Notes: a model not told the origin generated them from the letters alone. A DNA stretch of 64,000 nucleotides from Vibrio aquaticus (GCF_003970385.1 NZ_RXZH01000005.1:1-64000); one strand, 5' to 3'; counted from the stretch's first letter, positions 45,879-55,385 are shown. Translations and numbers: made by a program.

Positions 45879-45934
45879 GGTAAGAATCCTTTTTATTCCG
45901 TTATATCTATTTTAGTTAATGTAGGGTCGAAACG

Positions 45935-46789
45935 TTATGCGCGAGCTTCTTGGGCCTCGTCTTCTTGATCGCACTGGTTTGGAATGGTGCAGCCTTGACC
46001 TTGTTGAGGTAAGTAAGCCGCGATTGCTTTCGGGTATAACCAGCCACCGAAACAAGCACCAGCGATAGGAGCAAGTACCGGCACGATGAAGTAAGGGATC
46101 TCTTTAGCACCAGTCAATGCGTACTCCCAGCCAGCAAAATAGGCGAACAGTTTCGGACCAAAGTCACGAGCAGGGTTCATCGCAAAGCCAGTTAGTGGGC
46201 CTAAAGAGCCACCAATCACTGCGATAAGAATACCAATCAGCAGTGGGTTCATTGCACCACGTGATGCGCCGTTGCTTTCATCACCTAGGGCTAGAATCAC
46301 AAACATAAGTACGGCGGTAATCACCACTTCCACTGCAAAAGCGCCAAAGAAAGAGAGAGAAGCATGTGGGTAAGTAGAGAAAATACCTGCTGTTGCAAGG
46401 GCTTCTTTGCTATCGCGAGTAAAGCCATGAACAATTTCGTAGTCAGTAAAGAGGTTGCTGTAGAGTGCATAAACTAAAGCGGCAGAGCAGAATGCACCGA
46501 GCAGTTGAGCGATGATGTAAGGGATGACTTTCGCTTTATCAAAACCATGGAAAGCAGCAAGTGCAATAGTAACCGCTGGGTTAATGTGCGCACCGGATAC
46601 GCCGGCAGTACAGTAAATTGCGATGGCAACACCGAAGCCCCACATGATACTAATTTCCCATTGTCCAAATGTCGCTCCGGTTAATACCAAAGCAGCCACG
46701 CAGCCAACGCCAAAAAAGATCAGTAGTCCGGTACCGATAAACTCGGCCAAGCATTCACCTAGTAGGGTAGGTTGTTTGTTCGTTGTCAT
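45935..46789 (-). CDS. glpF: Glycerol uptake facilitator GlpF
   Basis: Aquaglyceroporin of the MIP family, 284 aa, an inner-membrane channel for glycerol. Six membrane helices and the two half-helix NPA motifs are present: SGAHINPAVTIAL and GFAMNPARDFGPKL, the latter with the Arg/Asp of glycerol-selective channels. I chose the ATG at 46787-46789 (MTTNKQPTLLGECLAEF) because it has AAAGGAC upstream and family length; the frame extends 34 codons further without support. First gene of the glp set. Confidence 0.95.
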   Translation of the reverse strand: MTTNKQPTLLGECLAEFIGTGLLIFFGVGCVAALVLTGATFGQWEISIMWGFGVAIAIYCTAGVSGAHINPAVTIALAAFHGFDKAKVIPYIIAQLLGAFCSAALVYALYSNLFTDYEIVHGFTRDSKEALATAGIFSTYPHASLSFFGAFAVEVVITAVLMFVILALGDESNGASRGAMNPLLIGILIAVIGGSLGPLTGFAMNPARDFGPKLFAYFAGWEYALTGAKEIPYFIVPVLAPIAGACFGGWLYPKAIAAYLPQQGQGCTIPNQCDQEDEAQEARA

Positions 46790-46861
46790 TTTTAAAGTCC
46801 TTTGTCGTTTGTGCTTATCTAGCACGGTGATATTGTGCATATTTATTCGCCTTCGAAAATA

Positions 46862-46871
46862 AACGAACATT
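46862..46871. promoter_or_regulatory. Candidate GlpR half-site upstream of glpF
   Basis: AACGAACATT is a perfect inverted GlpR half-site (WATKYTCGWW on the minus strand). A TTCGAA lies about 10 bp away but does not make a good second half. The rest of the 46790-47223 interval between divergent glpF and the HD-GYP gene is AT-rich, with no hairpin or further gene that I can support. Confidence 0.4.
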
Positions 46872-47223
46872 AAAAATGAGCGTTTGAGCATGAATTTGTT
46901 ATTCGAATGCGCACTTTTTGTTAAATAACGCAGCTTTTAGAACGAAAAGGAAGTTTTTGGAACATTGGTGTCCGAAGGTGAAATGAAGTTCGGCTAAATT
47001 AACGCTGAATGGCCACTTTCACAACTGGTAAGATGAGTTTTGTGAGGCCGCTTCTTCGATGATGGGAAATTATCCAAATTTACGCTTTTGCATTAGGGAA
47101 TAATGGTGAATAATGCAACAAACGGGATGTCATTCGAATGTTGCAGGGCTTGCAATAACGGCAGAGAAAATAGCCTCAGAGACTTCGATAACAGAGCATT
47201 TAAGCGTTCTTGAAATACAGCAG

Positions 47224-48474
47224 ATGAAAGTAAAATTAGCAGTAGAACAGTTACAAATCGGTCACTATGTATATTTGCCTTTGAAGTGGGGGCAGCATCC
47301 TTTCTTACTCAACTCATTCAAAATTAAAAGTAATGAGCAGCTGCGTATCATAAAAAATCTCGGTTTACAGAGCTTAACGATCAACGCACTTAAAAGTGAT
47401 GTGTTGGAAGAGTTTTGTGAATCTGGCACTGTGGAGTCCACCCCGGCGCTTCCTGCTGAACAACTCGACCAACAGGTGATGGACGAACTTTGGGCCCAAA
47501 AGAGTGAAAGTCGTCAGCAGTTAGCGGCGATTGAAGATCGCCTCCACCGTTCTAAAGAAGCTTTTGCTGATACCTTAAAAGATCTGCAGGCGATTTTTGA
47601 TGAAGAGAGTCTCGCAAAGAACCCAACGATCAGCACGTCTGTATCGATCGTCAATAATCTCTACAACAGCATTAATAAAGAAGGGAATAGCACGATCCAT
47701 CTGATGAACGATTCCGTCGGATATGAGCGTTTACATTATCATTCGCTCAATGTGTCGTTGCTTTCTGTCTTGATTGGCCAAGCGAAAGGGTTTACCGCCA
47801 AACAGTGTCAGCTAGTGGCATTTTCGGCGCTATACCATGATATTGGTAAGCTGAAACTTCCCACGAGCTTACTTTTAAAAAGCGAATCTTTAGAGGATGA
47901 TGAAAAGCTAAAGCTTGCCTCTCACCTTGAATTAAGCCTAAAAATTGCCACTAGGATCCCTAAGTTTCCAGAACCAGCGTTAAAGGTGATTGGTCAGCAT
48001 CATGAGCTTAATGATGGCTCCGGTTACCCCAATCAGCTCACTCAAAATGAAATTAACCCCATTTCTCGCGTCCTTATCTTGGCGAACCGTTACGATAACC
48101 TCTGTAATGGGGCCTCGACAAAGTTCAGCCCTCATAAGGCGCTAACGTATTTGTATCATGAGTGCCGAGCTCAATTTGATATGAAAGATGTGATGGCTTT
48201 GATCAGTGTGGTAGGGGTTTACCCTCCGGGTACGTTGGTGGAGTTATCTGATCAGCAAATTGGTGTGGTGATTTCGACCAATGAGGAAGAACGATTAAGT
48301 CCTTACGTGCTGGTTTATGATGAGCGAGTCCCACGAGATGAAGCGGCGATCATCAATATTAGTGAATTTGGATTAAGTATCAAGAAAGTGTTGGATGCTA
48401 AAGAGCTCACATTAGATCAGTACCATTATCTGAACCCTTCATCACAGTCGACCTATTTTATTGAAGTTGAATAA
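47224..48474 (+). CDS. HD-GYP domain cyclic-di-GMP phosphodiesterase with DUF3391
   Basis: Probable cyclic-di-GMP phosphodiesterase, 416 aa. An N-terminal DUF3391 domain (MKVKLAVEQLQIGHYVYLPL, HPFLLNSFKIKS) precedes the HD-GYP domain. The HD pair is in ALYHDIGKLKLP, an upstream metal-ligand His is in YHSLNVSLLS, and the second His motif plus GYP is in GQHHELNDGSGYPNQL. All usual motifs are intact, so it should hydrolyse c-di-GMP. I chose the ATG where DUF3391 begins; an upstream in-frame ATG at 47113 would add 37 residues, and neither has a strong ribosome site. A monocistronic gene that could tie surface attachment to c-di-GMP. Confidence 0.88.
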   Translation: MKVKLAVEQLQIGHYVYLPLKWGQHPFLLNSFKIKSNEQLRIIKNLGLQSLTINALKSDVLEEFCESGTVESTPALPAEQLDQQVMDELWAQKSESRQQLAAIEDRLHRSKEAFADTLKDLQAIFDEESLAKNPTISTSVSIVNNLYNSINKEGNSTIHLMNDSVGYERLHYHSLNVSLLSVLIGQAKGFTAKQCQLVAFSALYHDIGKLKLPTSLLLKSESLEDDEKLKLASHLELSLKIATRIPKFPEPALKVIGQHHELNDGSGYPNQLTQNEINPISRVLILANRYDNLCNGASTKFSPHKALTYLYHECRAQFDMKDVMALISVVGVYPPGTLVELSDQQIGVVISTNEEERLSPYVLVYDERVPRDEAAIINISEFGLSIKKVLDAKELTLDQYHYLNPSSQSTYFIEVE

Positions 48475-48477
48475 AAG

Positions 48478-48510
48478 AAAAGCCCCTTAGCAAAACTAAG
48501 GGGCTTTTTA
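48478..48510. terminator. Bidirectional terminator between the HD-GYP gene and dapD
   Basis: Perfect 13-bp stem AAAAGCCCCTTAG/CTAAGGGGCTTTT with a 5-nt loop between convergent genes. Confidence 0.9.
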
Positions 48511-48526
48511 ATGCATTGTTTTCGAA

Positions 48527-49558
48527 TTAGTTATTGCTGTGTAGCTCAGAGTTCAGTTCAACCGCTGATTTGTTAGCAAGACATTCGATTTGACCAGTCA
48601 CTGAGTTGCGACGGAATAGAAGGTCAGAAACACCTGCTAGGTCACGAGCTTTAACCACTTCCACTTCTTGGCCAGAAGAATCTAGCATGCGTACTTTAGC
48701 GCCTGCAGTTACGTATAGACCAGACTCAACCGTACAACGATCGCCTAGAGGGAAGCCAAGGCCTGCGTTTGCGCCTAGTAGTGAGTTTTCACCGATAGAG
48801 ACAACAACAGTACCACCACCAGAGAGCGTACCCATGATAGATGCGCCGCCGCCGATGTCTGAACCGTTACCTACCACAACACCTGCAGAGATACGACCTT
48901 CAACCATGCTCACGCCAGTTGTACCAGCGTTGAAGTTGATGAAGCCTTCATGCATAACTGTCGTGCCTTCACCCACGTGCGCACCAAGACGAACGCGAGA
49001 AGTGTCAGCGATACGAACGCCTGCTGGCACCACGTAATCAACCATTTTAGGGAACTTGTCTACACAATCTACAGACAGTGCACGACCTGCTAGGCGAGCT
49101 TCGATTTGACGATCTGCTAGCTCCGGTAGATCGATAGGGCCTTCGTTTGTCCATGCGATGTTGTGCAGTAGACCGAAGATGCCGTCTAGTACGGTACCGT
49201 GTGGTTGAACTAGGCGGTTAGAGATAAGTTGTAGCTTTAGGAAGCCTTCAGCCACTGACGCTGGTTTCTCGTCTGTTGCTAGTACAACAAGAACCAGTGG
49301 TTGCACAGATTCAGCTGCTTTCGCTGCGAATGAAGCGTTTGCTGCATCGCCGTTCGCTTCGAATGCTGCTGCTAGCTCAGCACTTTGCGCTGCTGAGATT
49401 TCGATAGCTTGGTTACCTTGCTCATAACCGGCCACTTTTGCTACTGCGTCTACAAGTGCGTCTGCTGGGTTAAGAACTGGGTTTGGAAAAAACGCTTCGA
49501 TGATTTTGTCGTCACGATTTTTCGTTGCCGTACCAAAGGCTAGAGAAAAGTAAGCCAT
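48527..49558 (-). CDS. dapD: Tetrahydrodipicolinate N-succinyltransferase DapD
   Basis: Lysine/diaminopimelate pathway enzyme, 343 aa, using succinyl-CoA to succinylate tetrahydrodipicolinate. This is the long DapD form: an N-terminal domain (AYFSLAFGTATKNRDDKIIEAFF) and a C-terminal left-handed beta-helix with hexapeptide repeats from about 175 to 290 (VRLGAHVGEGTTVMHEGFINFNAGT, VVVGNGSDIGGGASIMGTLSGGG). Single gene. Confidence 0.94.
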   Translation of the reverse strand: MAYFSLAFGTATKNRDDKIIEAFFPNPVLNPADALVDAVAKVAGYEQGNQAIEISAAQSAELAAAFEANGDAANASFAAKAAESVQPLVLVVLATDEKPASVAEGFLKLQLISNRLVQPHGTVLDGIFGLLHNIAWTNEGPIDLPELADRQIEARLAGRALSVDCVDKFPKMVDYVVPAGVRIADTSRVRLGAHVGEGTTVMHEGFINFNAGTTGVSMVEGRISAGVVVGNGSDIGGGASIMGTLSGGGTVVVSIGENSLLGANAGLGFPLGDRCTVESGLYVTAGAKVRMLDSSGQEVEVVKARDLAGVSDLLFRRNSVTGQIECLANKSAVELNSELHSNN

Positions 49559-49765
49559 GTTGAATCTCCATGTTTGAATTCATTTATCGAGCATCGTTGC
49601 TCTTTCAAATTACGTTAGAGTCATCATAAAGAGAGGATGTTCGAGTTTAAAGACCTGACTAGGATAAAGTCTGTAAGCCGATATTTTTTGTCTCTTTAGC
49701 GATATATTGTCTTTTTGCCTATATGGACCTGATTAAGCTATCGAGGCAAATAGAGCAATAGGTAT

Positions 49766-49797
49766 AAAAAAACCCGAAGCAATGCTTCGGGTTTTTA
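49766..49797. terminator. Hairpin terminator between dapD and the peroxiredoxin gene
   Basis: Stem AAAAACCCGAAGC/GCTTCGGGTTTTT with loop AAT, downstream of the minus-strand peroxiredoxin gene. T runs occur on both strands. Between it and the stop codon lie two more small inverted repeats (CATACCC/GGGTATG and AAACAAG/CTTGTTT). Confidence 0.85.
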
Positions 49798-49909
49798 GTA
49801 AGACTTTACTTATAACTGATTGGCGTGGCGCTTAAGCGCTCTTAGCGTATGTTCGCTTTATACGGACCAACCGTTCATACCCGTTGAGCTTGGGTATGGT
49901 AAACAAGAA

Positions 49910-50518
49910 TTACTTGTTTAGGTCTTCTGCGTGCTCAGATAGGAACGCTGCAACACCTTTTGGAGATGCGTCCATACCTGCTTTACCTTCTTCCCATTGT
50001 GCAGGACATACTTCGCCGTGCTTCTGGTGGAAGTTAAGAGCGTCAACCATGCGTAGCATTTCGTCGATGTTACGGCCTAGTGGTAGGTCGTTAACAACTT
50101 GGTGACGTACTAGACCGTCTTCGTCGATTAGGAAAGAACCACGGAAAGCAACGCCTGCTTCTGGGTGCTCAACGTCGTATGCTTTACAGATTTCGTGCTT
50201 AACGTCAGCAACTAGTGGGTACTTAACTTGACCGATACCGCCATCTTCGATAGCAGTGTTACGCCATGCGTTGTGAGAGAACTGAGAATCGATAGAAACA
50301 CCGATTACTTCAACACCTTTAGCTTGGAAGTCAGCTAGACGGTTGTCGAAAGCGATTAGCTCAGATGGGCAAACAAACGTAAAATCTAGTGGGTAGAAGA
50401 AAACAACCGCTTTCTTACCTTTAGTGAATTCTGCGAAGTTGAAGTTATCAACGATCTCACCGTTACCTAGAACAGCTGCAGCAGTAAAATCTGGGGCTTG
50501 ACGACCTACTAGTACCAT
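49910..50518 (-). CDS. 2-Cys peroxiredoxin (Prx2-type)
   Basis: Typical 2-Cys peroxiredoxin, 202 aa, distinct from AhpC at 33022. The peroxidatic Cys lies in FYPLDFTFVCPSEL (about 49) and the resolving Cys in HGEVCPAQWEEG (about 170). GGIGQVKYPLVAD and the C-terminal FLSEHAEDL (a form of the sensitivity-linked tail) are close to eukaryotic-type Prx rather than AhpC, so thioredoxin is the likely reductant. I chose the ATG at 50516-50518 with AGGAG upstream; the longer open frame is unsupported. Divergent from oxyR2 and, as in vibrios studied, probably its target. Confidence 0.92.
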   Translation of the reverse strand: MVLVGRQAPDFTAAAVLGNGEIVDNFNFAEFTKGKKAVVFFYPLDFTFVCPSELIAFDNRLADFQAKGVEVIGVSIDSQFSHNAWRNTAIEDGGIGQVKYPLVADVKHEICKAYDVEHPEAGVAFRGSFLIDEDGLVRHQVVNDLPLGRNIDEMLRMVDALNFHQKHGEVCPAQWEEGKAGMDASPKGVAAFLSEHAEDLNK

Positions 50519-50717
50519 TTTTTTGCTCCTAAAAATTATGGTTAGTTCCAAAGCCAACCTAATATTGTTGGTTTGGTTCGTGTTTATGCGGGACAAACTA
50601 TAGTACAGATTGTAGTATGGGAAAAAGCGAATTAAATAGATTAAGTTAATCGAAAAAAGCGATAAGCTTGAAAGCATTAACCTGGTCAACTTCTACTCAA
50701 TAATTATCAATACTTTT

Positions 50718-51623
50718 ATGAATAAGTGGCCCAGCCTTAAACAGTTACACTACCTTATTACCTTACATGAAACTCGTCATTTCAGTGAAGCGGCAGAAAA
50801 GTGTTTCGTTAGTCAGTCAACCTTGAGTAAAGGCATACAAAACCTTGAAGAGCTGATTGGTTGCCCTCTATATGAAAAGAAAGACAAAAAGAGCCCATTG
50901 GTGTTTACCCAAGCGGGCGAGCGGGTGGTGCACAGTGGCAGAGAGCTCTTGGCAAAGGGACAAGATTTAGTTGAACTTGGCAAACTGTGCCAAGGCGATG
51001 AAATGGAAGGCCAATTGAGAGTCGGCTGTATTCCAACTATTGCCCCATTTTTACTTTGCGATTTAGTCCAAGAAGTTAACCAGCGATTCCCTCAGCTTGA
51101 TTTACTGTTGCGTGAAGATACGACAACCAATCTATTGGCAGCATTGCGTCATGGTGAGTTGGATGTCTTGATTCTTGCGCTGCCCGTTGAAATCGATGGG
51201 ATGGACAGCTGCATAGTCGGTAACGACCCGTTCCGTATGATCATCAGCAAGAATCAGGTCGATGCGATTCAAACACCGATCAAATATGCCGATTTACCGA
51301 ACGAGTTTGTCTTTTTATTAGAGAAAGAACACTGTTTGACGGAACACGCGGTTTCCGCTTGCCAATTGACCGATAAAGAGAAGATCAACCCATTCTCGGC
51401 CACAAGTCTTCATACCTTGGTTCAAATGGTCGCTAACGGCATGGGTACCACGTTTATTCCACAAATGGCGATTGATCATGGCTTGATAGAAAATCAAAAT
51501 TTGGTGGTGATTGATGCGCCGGGGCAACAAGCACATCGTCATATTGGCTTGGTGTGGCGACCAAGTTCTTCGCGTGTCAGCACCTTTAATCAGCTTGCGG
51601 ATGTGGTTTCTGAATTACTTTAA
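50718..51623 (+). CDS. oxyR2: Peroxide-sensing regulator OxyR2
   Basis: LysR-family H2O2 sensor, 301 aa. The winged helix (LKQLHYLITLHETRHFSEAA, SQSTLSKGIQNLEELIG) is followed by a regulatory domain with the redox cysteines C206 and C215, nine residues apart as in E. coli C199/C208. Glu204 precedes the sensing Cys (KEHC). In Vibrio vulnificus this Glu204, in place of Gly, marks OxyR2, the very peroxide-sensitive paralogue that controls prx2. The divergent 2-Cys peroxiredoxin gene fits that pairing. No convincing tandem OxyR box was found in the 199-bp intergenic region. Confidence 0.9.
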   Translation: MNKWPSLKQLHYLITLHETRHFSEAAEKCFVSQSTLSKGIQNLEELIGCPLYEKKDKKSPLVFTQAGERVVHSGRELLAKGQDLVELGKLCQGDEMEGQLRVGCIPTIAPFLLCDLVQEVNQRFPQLDLLLREDTTTNLLAALRHGELDVLILALPVEIDGMDSCIVGNDPFRMIISKNQVDAIQTPIKYADLPNEFVFLLEKEHCLTEHAVSACQLTDKEKINPFSATSLHTLVQMVANGMGTTFIPQMAIDHGLIENQNLVVIDAPGQQAHRHIGLVWRPSSSRVSTFNQLADVVSELL

Positions 51624-51680
51624 GATAATTTAAAAGTCATTTTAGCGCTTAGTATTAGCTACCTTCCTCAATTGTCCTTC

Positions 51681-51710
51681 AAAAAGCACACTAGTTTTAG
51701 TGTGCTTTTT
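51681..51710 (+). terminator. Terminator of oxyR2
   Basis: Perfect stem AAAAAGCACACTA/TAGTGTGCTTTTT with GTTT loop. Confidence 0.92.
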
Positions 51711-51733
51711 AGCATTTTATCCTGTTGGTGAAC

Positions 51734-51820
51734 TTTGACTTGTAAAATTTCACAACGAAATCTTGATGAAGGTTTCATTAAATTGTGAAATTTCACAATG
51801 TGAATTTTACAGCTGTCAAA
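51734..51820. repeat. 87-bp dyad element with repeated TTGTGAAATTTCACAA-type palindromes
   Basis: Outer arms TTTGAC (51734-51739) and GTCAAA (51815-51820) enclose three related motifs: TTGTAAAATTTCACAA (51740-51755), the perfect palindrome ATTGTGAAATTTCACAAT (51782-51799) and TGTGAATTTTACA (51799-51811, inverse of the first). The whole is an imperfect dyad with arms of about 21 bp. It lies between the oxyR2 terminator and aceB, over 430 bp before the aceB start. It may be an operator array or a miniature inverted-repeat element. No protein is encoded. Confidence 0.7.
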
Positions 51821-51939
51821 AAATAGCCTGTTTGATAAGGCGGTTGCATATCCTGCTTGAGCCTTTTCTAGCAAGGCTTTCCTATTATCTTTCATAAATC
51901 AAACGTGCGTTTGAAACGATTTTACACGCCAAATTTCAC

Positions 51940-51954
51940 TGTAATTAAATTACG
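51940..51954. promoter_or_regulatory. HexR-type operator upstream of aceB
   Basis: TGTAATTAAATTACG differs by one base from the gammaproteobacterial HexR consensus TGTAATTAAATTACA. HexR controls central carbon genes, including glyoxylate shunt and gluconeogenesis genes, in Shewanella and relatives. It lies 301 bp upstream of aceB. Binding here is inferred. Confidence 0.7.
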
Positions 51955-51970
51955 TAACTCATTACATTTT

Positions 51971-51986
51971 GGTGATCGAAATCAAC
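51971..51986. promoter_or_regulatory. Candidate CRP site upstream of aceB
   Basis: GGTGATCGAAATCAAC fits TGTGA-N6-TCACA at 8 of 10 fixed positions and lies 17 bp after the HexR-type box. The sequence from 51987 to 52240 holds no hairpin or ORF that I can support, leaving a long leader or a closer, unseen promoter for aceB. Confidence 0.45.
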
Positions 51987-52254
51987 AACTTGCCCCAAGC
52001 GGAATAAAACTTTGAATTTAACGTTTTGTTTACTTTAGGTCTTTTACTCTAGTCAATGTTGGTATAGCTTAAATGTAGGCCTTGTAAGACTTATGTCTAG
52101 ATTGCAAAGCAGTCACAGGTCGGTGAAAGTAGAACCACAGAACGGACGAAACCGGATTCAAACAACAATAACTTTAAATAAGTCTGAGATAACAAAAGTT
52201 GTTTGATAGTTACAAATGTAACCCGGGTAAGAATAAGATCGAAAGGAATTGATT

Positions 52255-53901
52255 ATGCTTGCCAATACACCAGATAGAGAAGAAACAACAGTAGAAGCCC
52301 AAGAAACCCTACTAACAGAAGGCATGCTTAGTGTGACAGGTACCCTTTCGCCTCAGCACCAAGCGATTTTCCCTGTTGAAGCCCAAACCTTTTTATCTCT
52401 GCTGTGTGAACAGTTTGCACCACAGGTTGATACGTTGCTGAATGCTCGAGAAGAGAAGCAGGCTCGTATTGATGCTGGCGAGCTGCCGGATTTTCTTGAA
52501 GATACGTTAGATATCAGAGAAGGAAGCTGGAAGATCCAAGGGATTCCAACGGATCTGCAAGATCGTCGTGTAGAAATCACTGGTCCTACTGACCGTAAGA
52601 TGGTGATTAATGCACTGAATGCCAATGTAAAAGTATTCATGGCGGATTTTGAAGATTCGATGGCACCTGCTTGGAACAAAGTGCTTGATGGACAAATTAA
52701 CTTGCGTGATGCAGTTAACGGTGACATCAGTTACACCAATCCGGTGAATGGTAAGCACTACGCGTTGGACGAAGATCCAGCGGTGTTAATCTGCCGTGTA
52801 CGTGGCCTACATCTACAAGAAAAACACGTAACGTTTAATGGGCAGATCATTCCTGGGGCGCTGTTTGACTTCGCGCTTTACTTTTACAACAACTACGCCA
52901 CGTTGTTGAAAAAAGGCAGCGGCCCTTACTTTTATATTCCTAAATTGCAGTCGCATAAAGAAGCCCAGTGGTGGAGCCAAGTATTCCACTTCACCGAGGA
53001 TTACTTTGGTTTAGATACTGGCACGATAAAAGCGACGGTTCTGATTGAAACTTTGCCTGCTGTATTTGAAATGGACGAGATTCTGTTCTCACTCAAAGAG
53101 CACATTGTTGGCCTTAACTGTGGCCGCTGGGACTACATCTTTAGCTACATCAAAACCTTGAAAAAATACCCTGAGCGCGTGTTGCCAGATAGACAAGTCG
53201 TGACGATGGACAAGCCGTTCCTAAATGCCTACTCGCGTTTGCTTGTTCATACGTGTCACAAGCGTGGTGCTTTCGCAATGGGAGGTATGGCCGCCTTCAT
53301 CCCTGCGAAAGACCCACAAACCAATCAGCAAGTGCTCGATAAAGTCCATAACGATAAGTCGTTAGAAGCGAATAACGGACACGATGGCACTTGGGTAGCT
53401 CACCCAGGGTTAGCGGATACGGCTTTAGCGGTATTTGACCTGGCATTAGGAGAGCGTACCAACCAACTGAACGTGTCGCGTCATCAAGATGCGCCAGTGA
53501 CAGCAGAAGACTTACTTGCTCCTTGTGATGGAGCCATCACTGAGCAAGGCATGCGTCATAACATTCGTGTTGCGCTGCAATACATCGAGGCGTGGATCTC
53601 AGGCAATGGGTGTGTACCGATTTATGGCTTGATGGAAGACGCGGCGACCGCTGAAATCTCTCGCGCCTCTATTTGGCAATGGATTCAGCACGGCAAAGCG
53701 CTTGATAACGGGCAGACCGTAACGAAAGAACTCTTCGAACAATATCTGACTGAAGAAATCGAAGTCGTCAAAGAAGAAGTAGGGCAAGAACGCTTCGAAT
53801 CAGGACGCTTTGATGAAGCCGCAGCACTGATGGCGAAACTGACCACCAGTGATGAGCTAACCAATTTCTTAACTATTCCAGGTTACGACTACTTGGATTA
53901 A
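52255..53901 (+). CDS. aceB: Malate synthase A
   Basis: Glyoxylate shunt enzyme, 548 aa, condensing glyoxylate and acetyl-CoA to malate. Malate synthase A motifs are present: [28 protein letters not shown] near 118-145, the [11 protein letters not shown] segment near 225 and [17 protein letters not shown] near 284 with Mg-binding acidic residues. The C-terminal catalytic Asp is in [15 protein letters not shown] chose the ATG at 52255 with AAGGA 8 bp upstream. aceA follows 155 bp downstream; no aceK follows. Confidence 0.96.
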   Translation: MLANTPDREETTVEAQETLLTEGMLSVTGTLSPQHQAIFPVEAQTFLSLLCEQFAPQVDTLLNAREEKQARIDAGELPDFLEDTLDIREGSWKIQGIPTDLQDRRVEITGPTDRKMVINALNANVKVFMADFEDSMAPAWNKVLDGQINLRDAVNGDISYTNPVNGKHYALDEDPAVLICRVRGLHLQEKHVTFNGQIIPGALFDFALYFYNNYATLLKKGSGPYFYIPKLQSHKEAQWWSQVFHFTEDYFGLDTGTIKATVLIETLPAVFEMDEILFSLKEHIVGLNCGRWDYIFSYIKTLKKYPERVLPDRQVVTMDKPFLNAYSRLLVHTCHKRGAFAMGGMAAFIPAKDPQTNQQVLDKVHNDKSLEANNGHDGTWVAHPGLADTALAVFDLALGERTNQLNVSRHQDAPVTAEDLLAPCDGAITEQGMRHNIRVALQYIEAWISGNGCVPIYGLMEDAATAEISRASIWQWIQHGKALDNGQTVTKELFEQYLTEEIEVVKEEVGQERFESGRFDEAAALMAKLTTSDELTNFLTIPGYDYLD

Positions 53902-53908
53902 AGGGCTC

Positions 53909-53934
53909 TGTCATCCTCACTATAGGGAATGACA
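53909..53934. repeat. Dispersed palindromic repeat between aceB and aceA
   Basis: TGTCATCC...GGGAATGACA forms a short dyad. Its reverse complement (TGTCATTCCCTATAGTGAGG) aligns with the start of the repeats at 14191 and 63855 (GTCATTCCATAGAGTGA). A hairpin in the aceBA mRNA is expected. Confidence 0.65.
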
Positions 53935-54056
53935 CATATTCAAACAATAACGTGAATTGTCTGCGGCAGAGAAGGATGTACTGCCAAAGAACAAGGAAAA
54001 AACAGCGCCTGTGTTTTCAACATATTAGAAGCGCAAATCAAAAGAGGGATAGACCA

Positions 54057-55373
54057 ATGACTAACTTAACTCGCCGCCAACAAATCGAAGCTCTGGAAAA
54101 AGACTGGGCAACTAACCCACGCTGGAAGAACGTTAAGCGTCCTTACACGGCTGAAGAAGTGGTAGAACTACGTGGATCAATGGTGCCTGCTAACACCATC
54201 GCCCAACGTGGTGCTGACAAGCTGTGGTCACTGGTCAACGGTGATGCGAAAAAAGGCTATGTTAACTGTCTTGGTGCTCTAACGGGTGGTCAGGCGGTAC
54301 AGCAAGCCAAAGCGGGTATCGAAGCGATTTACCTATCAGGCTGGCAGGTAGCGGCAGATAACAATACGGCATCAACCATGTACCCAGACCAATCACTATA
54401 CCCAGTAGATTCGGTACCATCAGTGGTTAAGCGCATCAATAACTCTTTCCGTCGTGCAGACCAAATTCAGTGGTCAAATGGTAAGTCGCCAGAATCTGAA
54501 GGTGGTATTGATTACTTCCTACCAATCGTAGCGGATGCTGAAGCAGGCTTTGGTGGTGTACTTAACGCTTACGAACTGATGAAGTCGATGATTGATGCCG
54601 GTGCTGCAGGCGTTCACTTTGAAGACCAATTAGCGTCAGTGAAAAAATGTGGTCACATGGGCGGTAAAGTACTGGTTCCAACTCAAGAAGCAGTGCAAAA
54701 GCTAGTAGCAGCGCGTCTAGCAGCAGATGTTTCGGGCACGACAACACTGGTTATTGCACGTACTGATGCGAATGCCGCAGACCTTATTACGTCTGATTGT
54801 GATTCATACGATGCTGATTTCATTGAAGGTGAGCGTACCCAAGAAGGTTTCTACCGTGTTCGCGCTGGCATTGACCAAGCGATCTCTCGTGGCCTAGCTT
54901 ACGCACCATACGCAGATCTAATCTGGTGTGAAACGGCAACACCGTGTCTAGAAGAAGCACGTAAATTCGCAGAAGCCATTCACGCGGAATACCCAGGTCA
55001 ACTATTGGCATACAACTGTTCGCCATCATTCAACTGGGAGAAGAACCTAGACGCAGATACGATTGCTAAGTTCCAGCAAGAGCTATCGAACATGGGCTAC
55101 AAGTACCAGTTCATCACGCTAGCGGGTATTCACAATATGTGGTTCAACATGTTCGAGCTTGCGCATGATTACGCACAAGGTGAAGGTATGCGCCACTACG
55201 TTGAGAAAGTTCAGCGTCCTGAGTTCCAAGCGGCTGAGAAAGGTTACACGTTCGTTGCTCACCAACAAGAAGTAGGTACTGGTTACTTCGATAAGATGAC
55301 CAATACGATTCAAGGTGGTAACTCCTCAGTAACAGCTCTAACGGGCTCTACCGAAGAAGACCAATTCCAATAA
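54057..55373 (+). CDS. aceA: Isocitrate lyase
   Basis: Splits isocitrate into glyoxylate and succinate, 438 aa, the E. coli-type length. The catalytic loop [17 protein letters not shown] (active Cys in KKCGH near 198) is intact, as are metal-ligand motifs [10 protein letters not shown] near 160 and [11 protein letters not shown] near 235, and [12 protein letters not shown] near 320. I chose the ATG at 54057-54059 with AGAGGG upstream; a longer open frame from 53952 has no family support. Works with aceB in growth on acetate and fatty acids. Confidence 0.96.
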   Translation: MTNLTRRQQIEALEKDWATNPRWKNVKRPYTAEEVVELRGSMVPANTIAQRGADKLWSLVNGDAKKGYVNCLGALTGGQAVQQAKAGIEAIYLSGWQVAADNNTASTMYPDQSLYPVDSVPSVVKRINNSFRRADQIQWSNGKSPESEGGIDYFLPIVADAEAGFGGVLNAYELMKSMIDAGAAGVHFEDQLASVKKCGHMGGKVLVPTQEAVQKLVAARLAADVSGTTTLVIARTDANAADLITSDCDSYDADFIEGERTQEGFYRVRAGIDQAISRGLAYAPYADLIWCETATPCLEEARKFAEAIHAEYPGQLLAYNCSPSFNWEKNLDADTIAKFQQELSNMGYKYQFITLAGIHNMWFNMFELAHDYAQGEGMRHYVEKVQRPEFQAAEKGYTFVAHQQEVGTGYFDKMTNTIQGGNSSVTALTGSTEEDQFQ

Positions 55374-55385
55374 TCCCTTAACCAT

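Noticed and set aside
47113..47223. 37-residue N-terminal extension of the HD-GYP protein
   Set aside because: The conserved DUF3391 domain begins at the later ATG and the extension shows no known pattern. It cannot be excluded, because neither start has a strong ribosome site.
50600..50651. Possible OxyR boxes between prx and oxyR2 (ATAGTACAGATTGTA and ATAGATTAAGTTAAT)
   Set aside because: Each matches only part of the 15-bp element and they are not spaced by 22 bp, so I do not list them as operators.
51668..51895. A 75-codon minus-strand frame between oxyR2 and aceB
   Set aside because: It runs through the oxyR2 terminator and the 87-bp dyad, has no ribosome site or family pattern and low-complexity composition.
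53902..54056. Longer N-terminal extension of aceA from 53952
   Set aside because: The extra 35 codons overlap the intergenic repeat region, are rich in basic residues and are not part of the isocitrate lyase family. The ATG at 54057 has a ribosome site.
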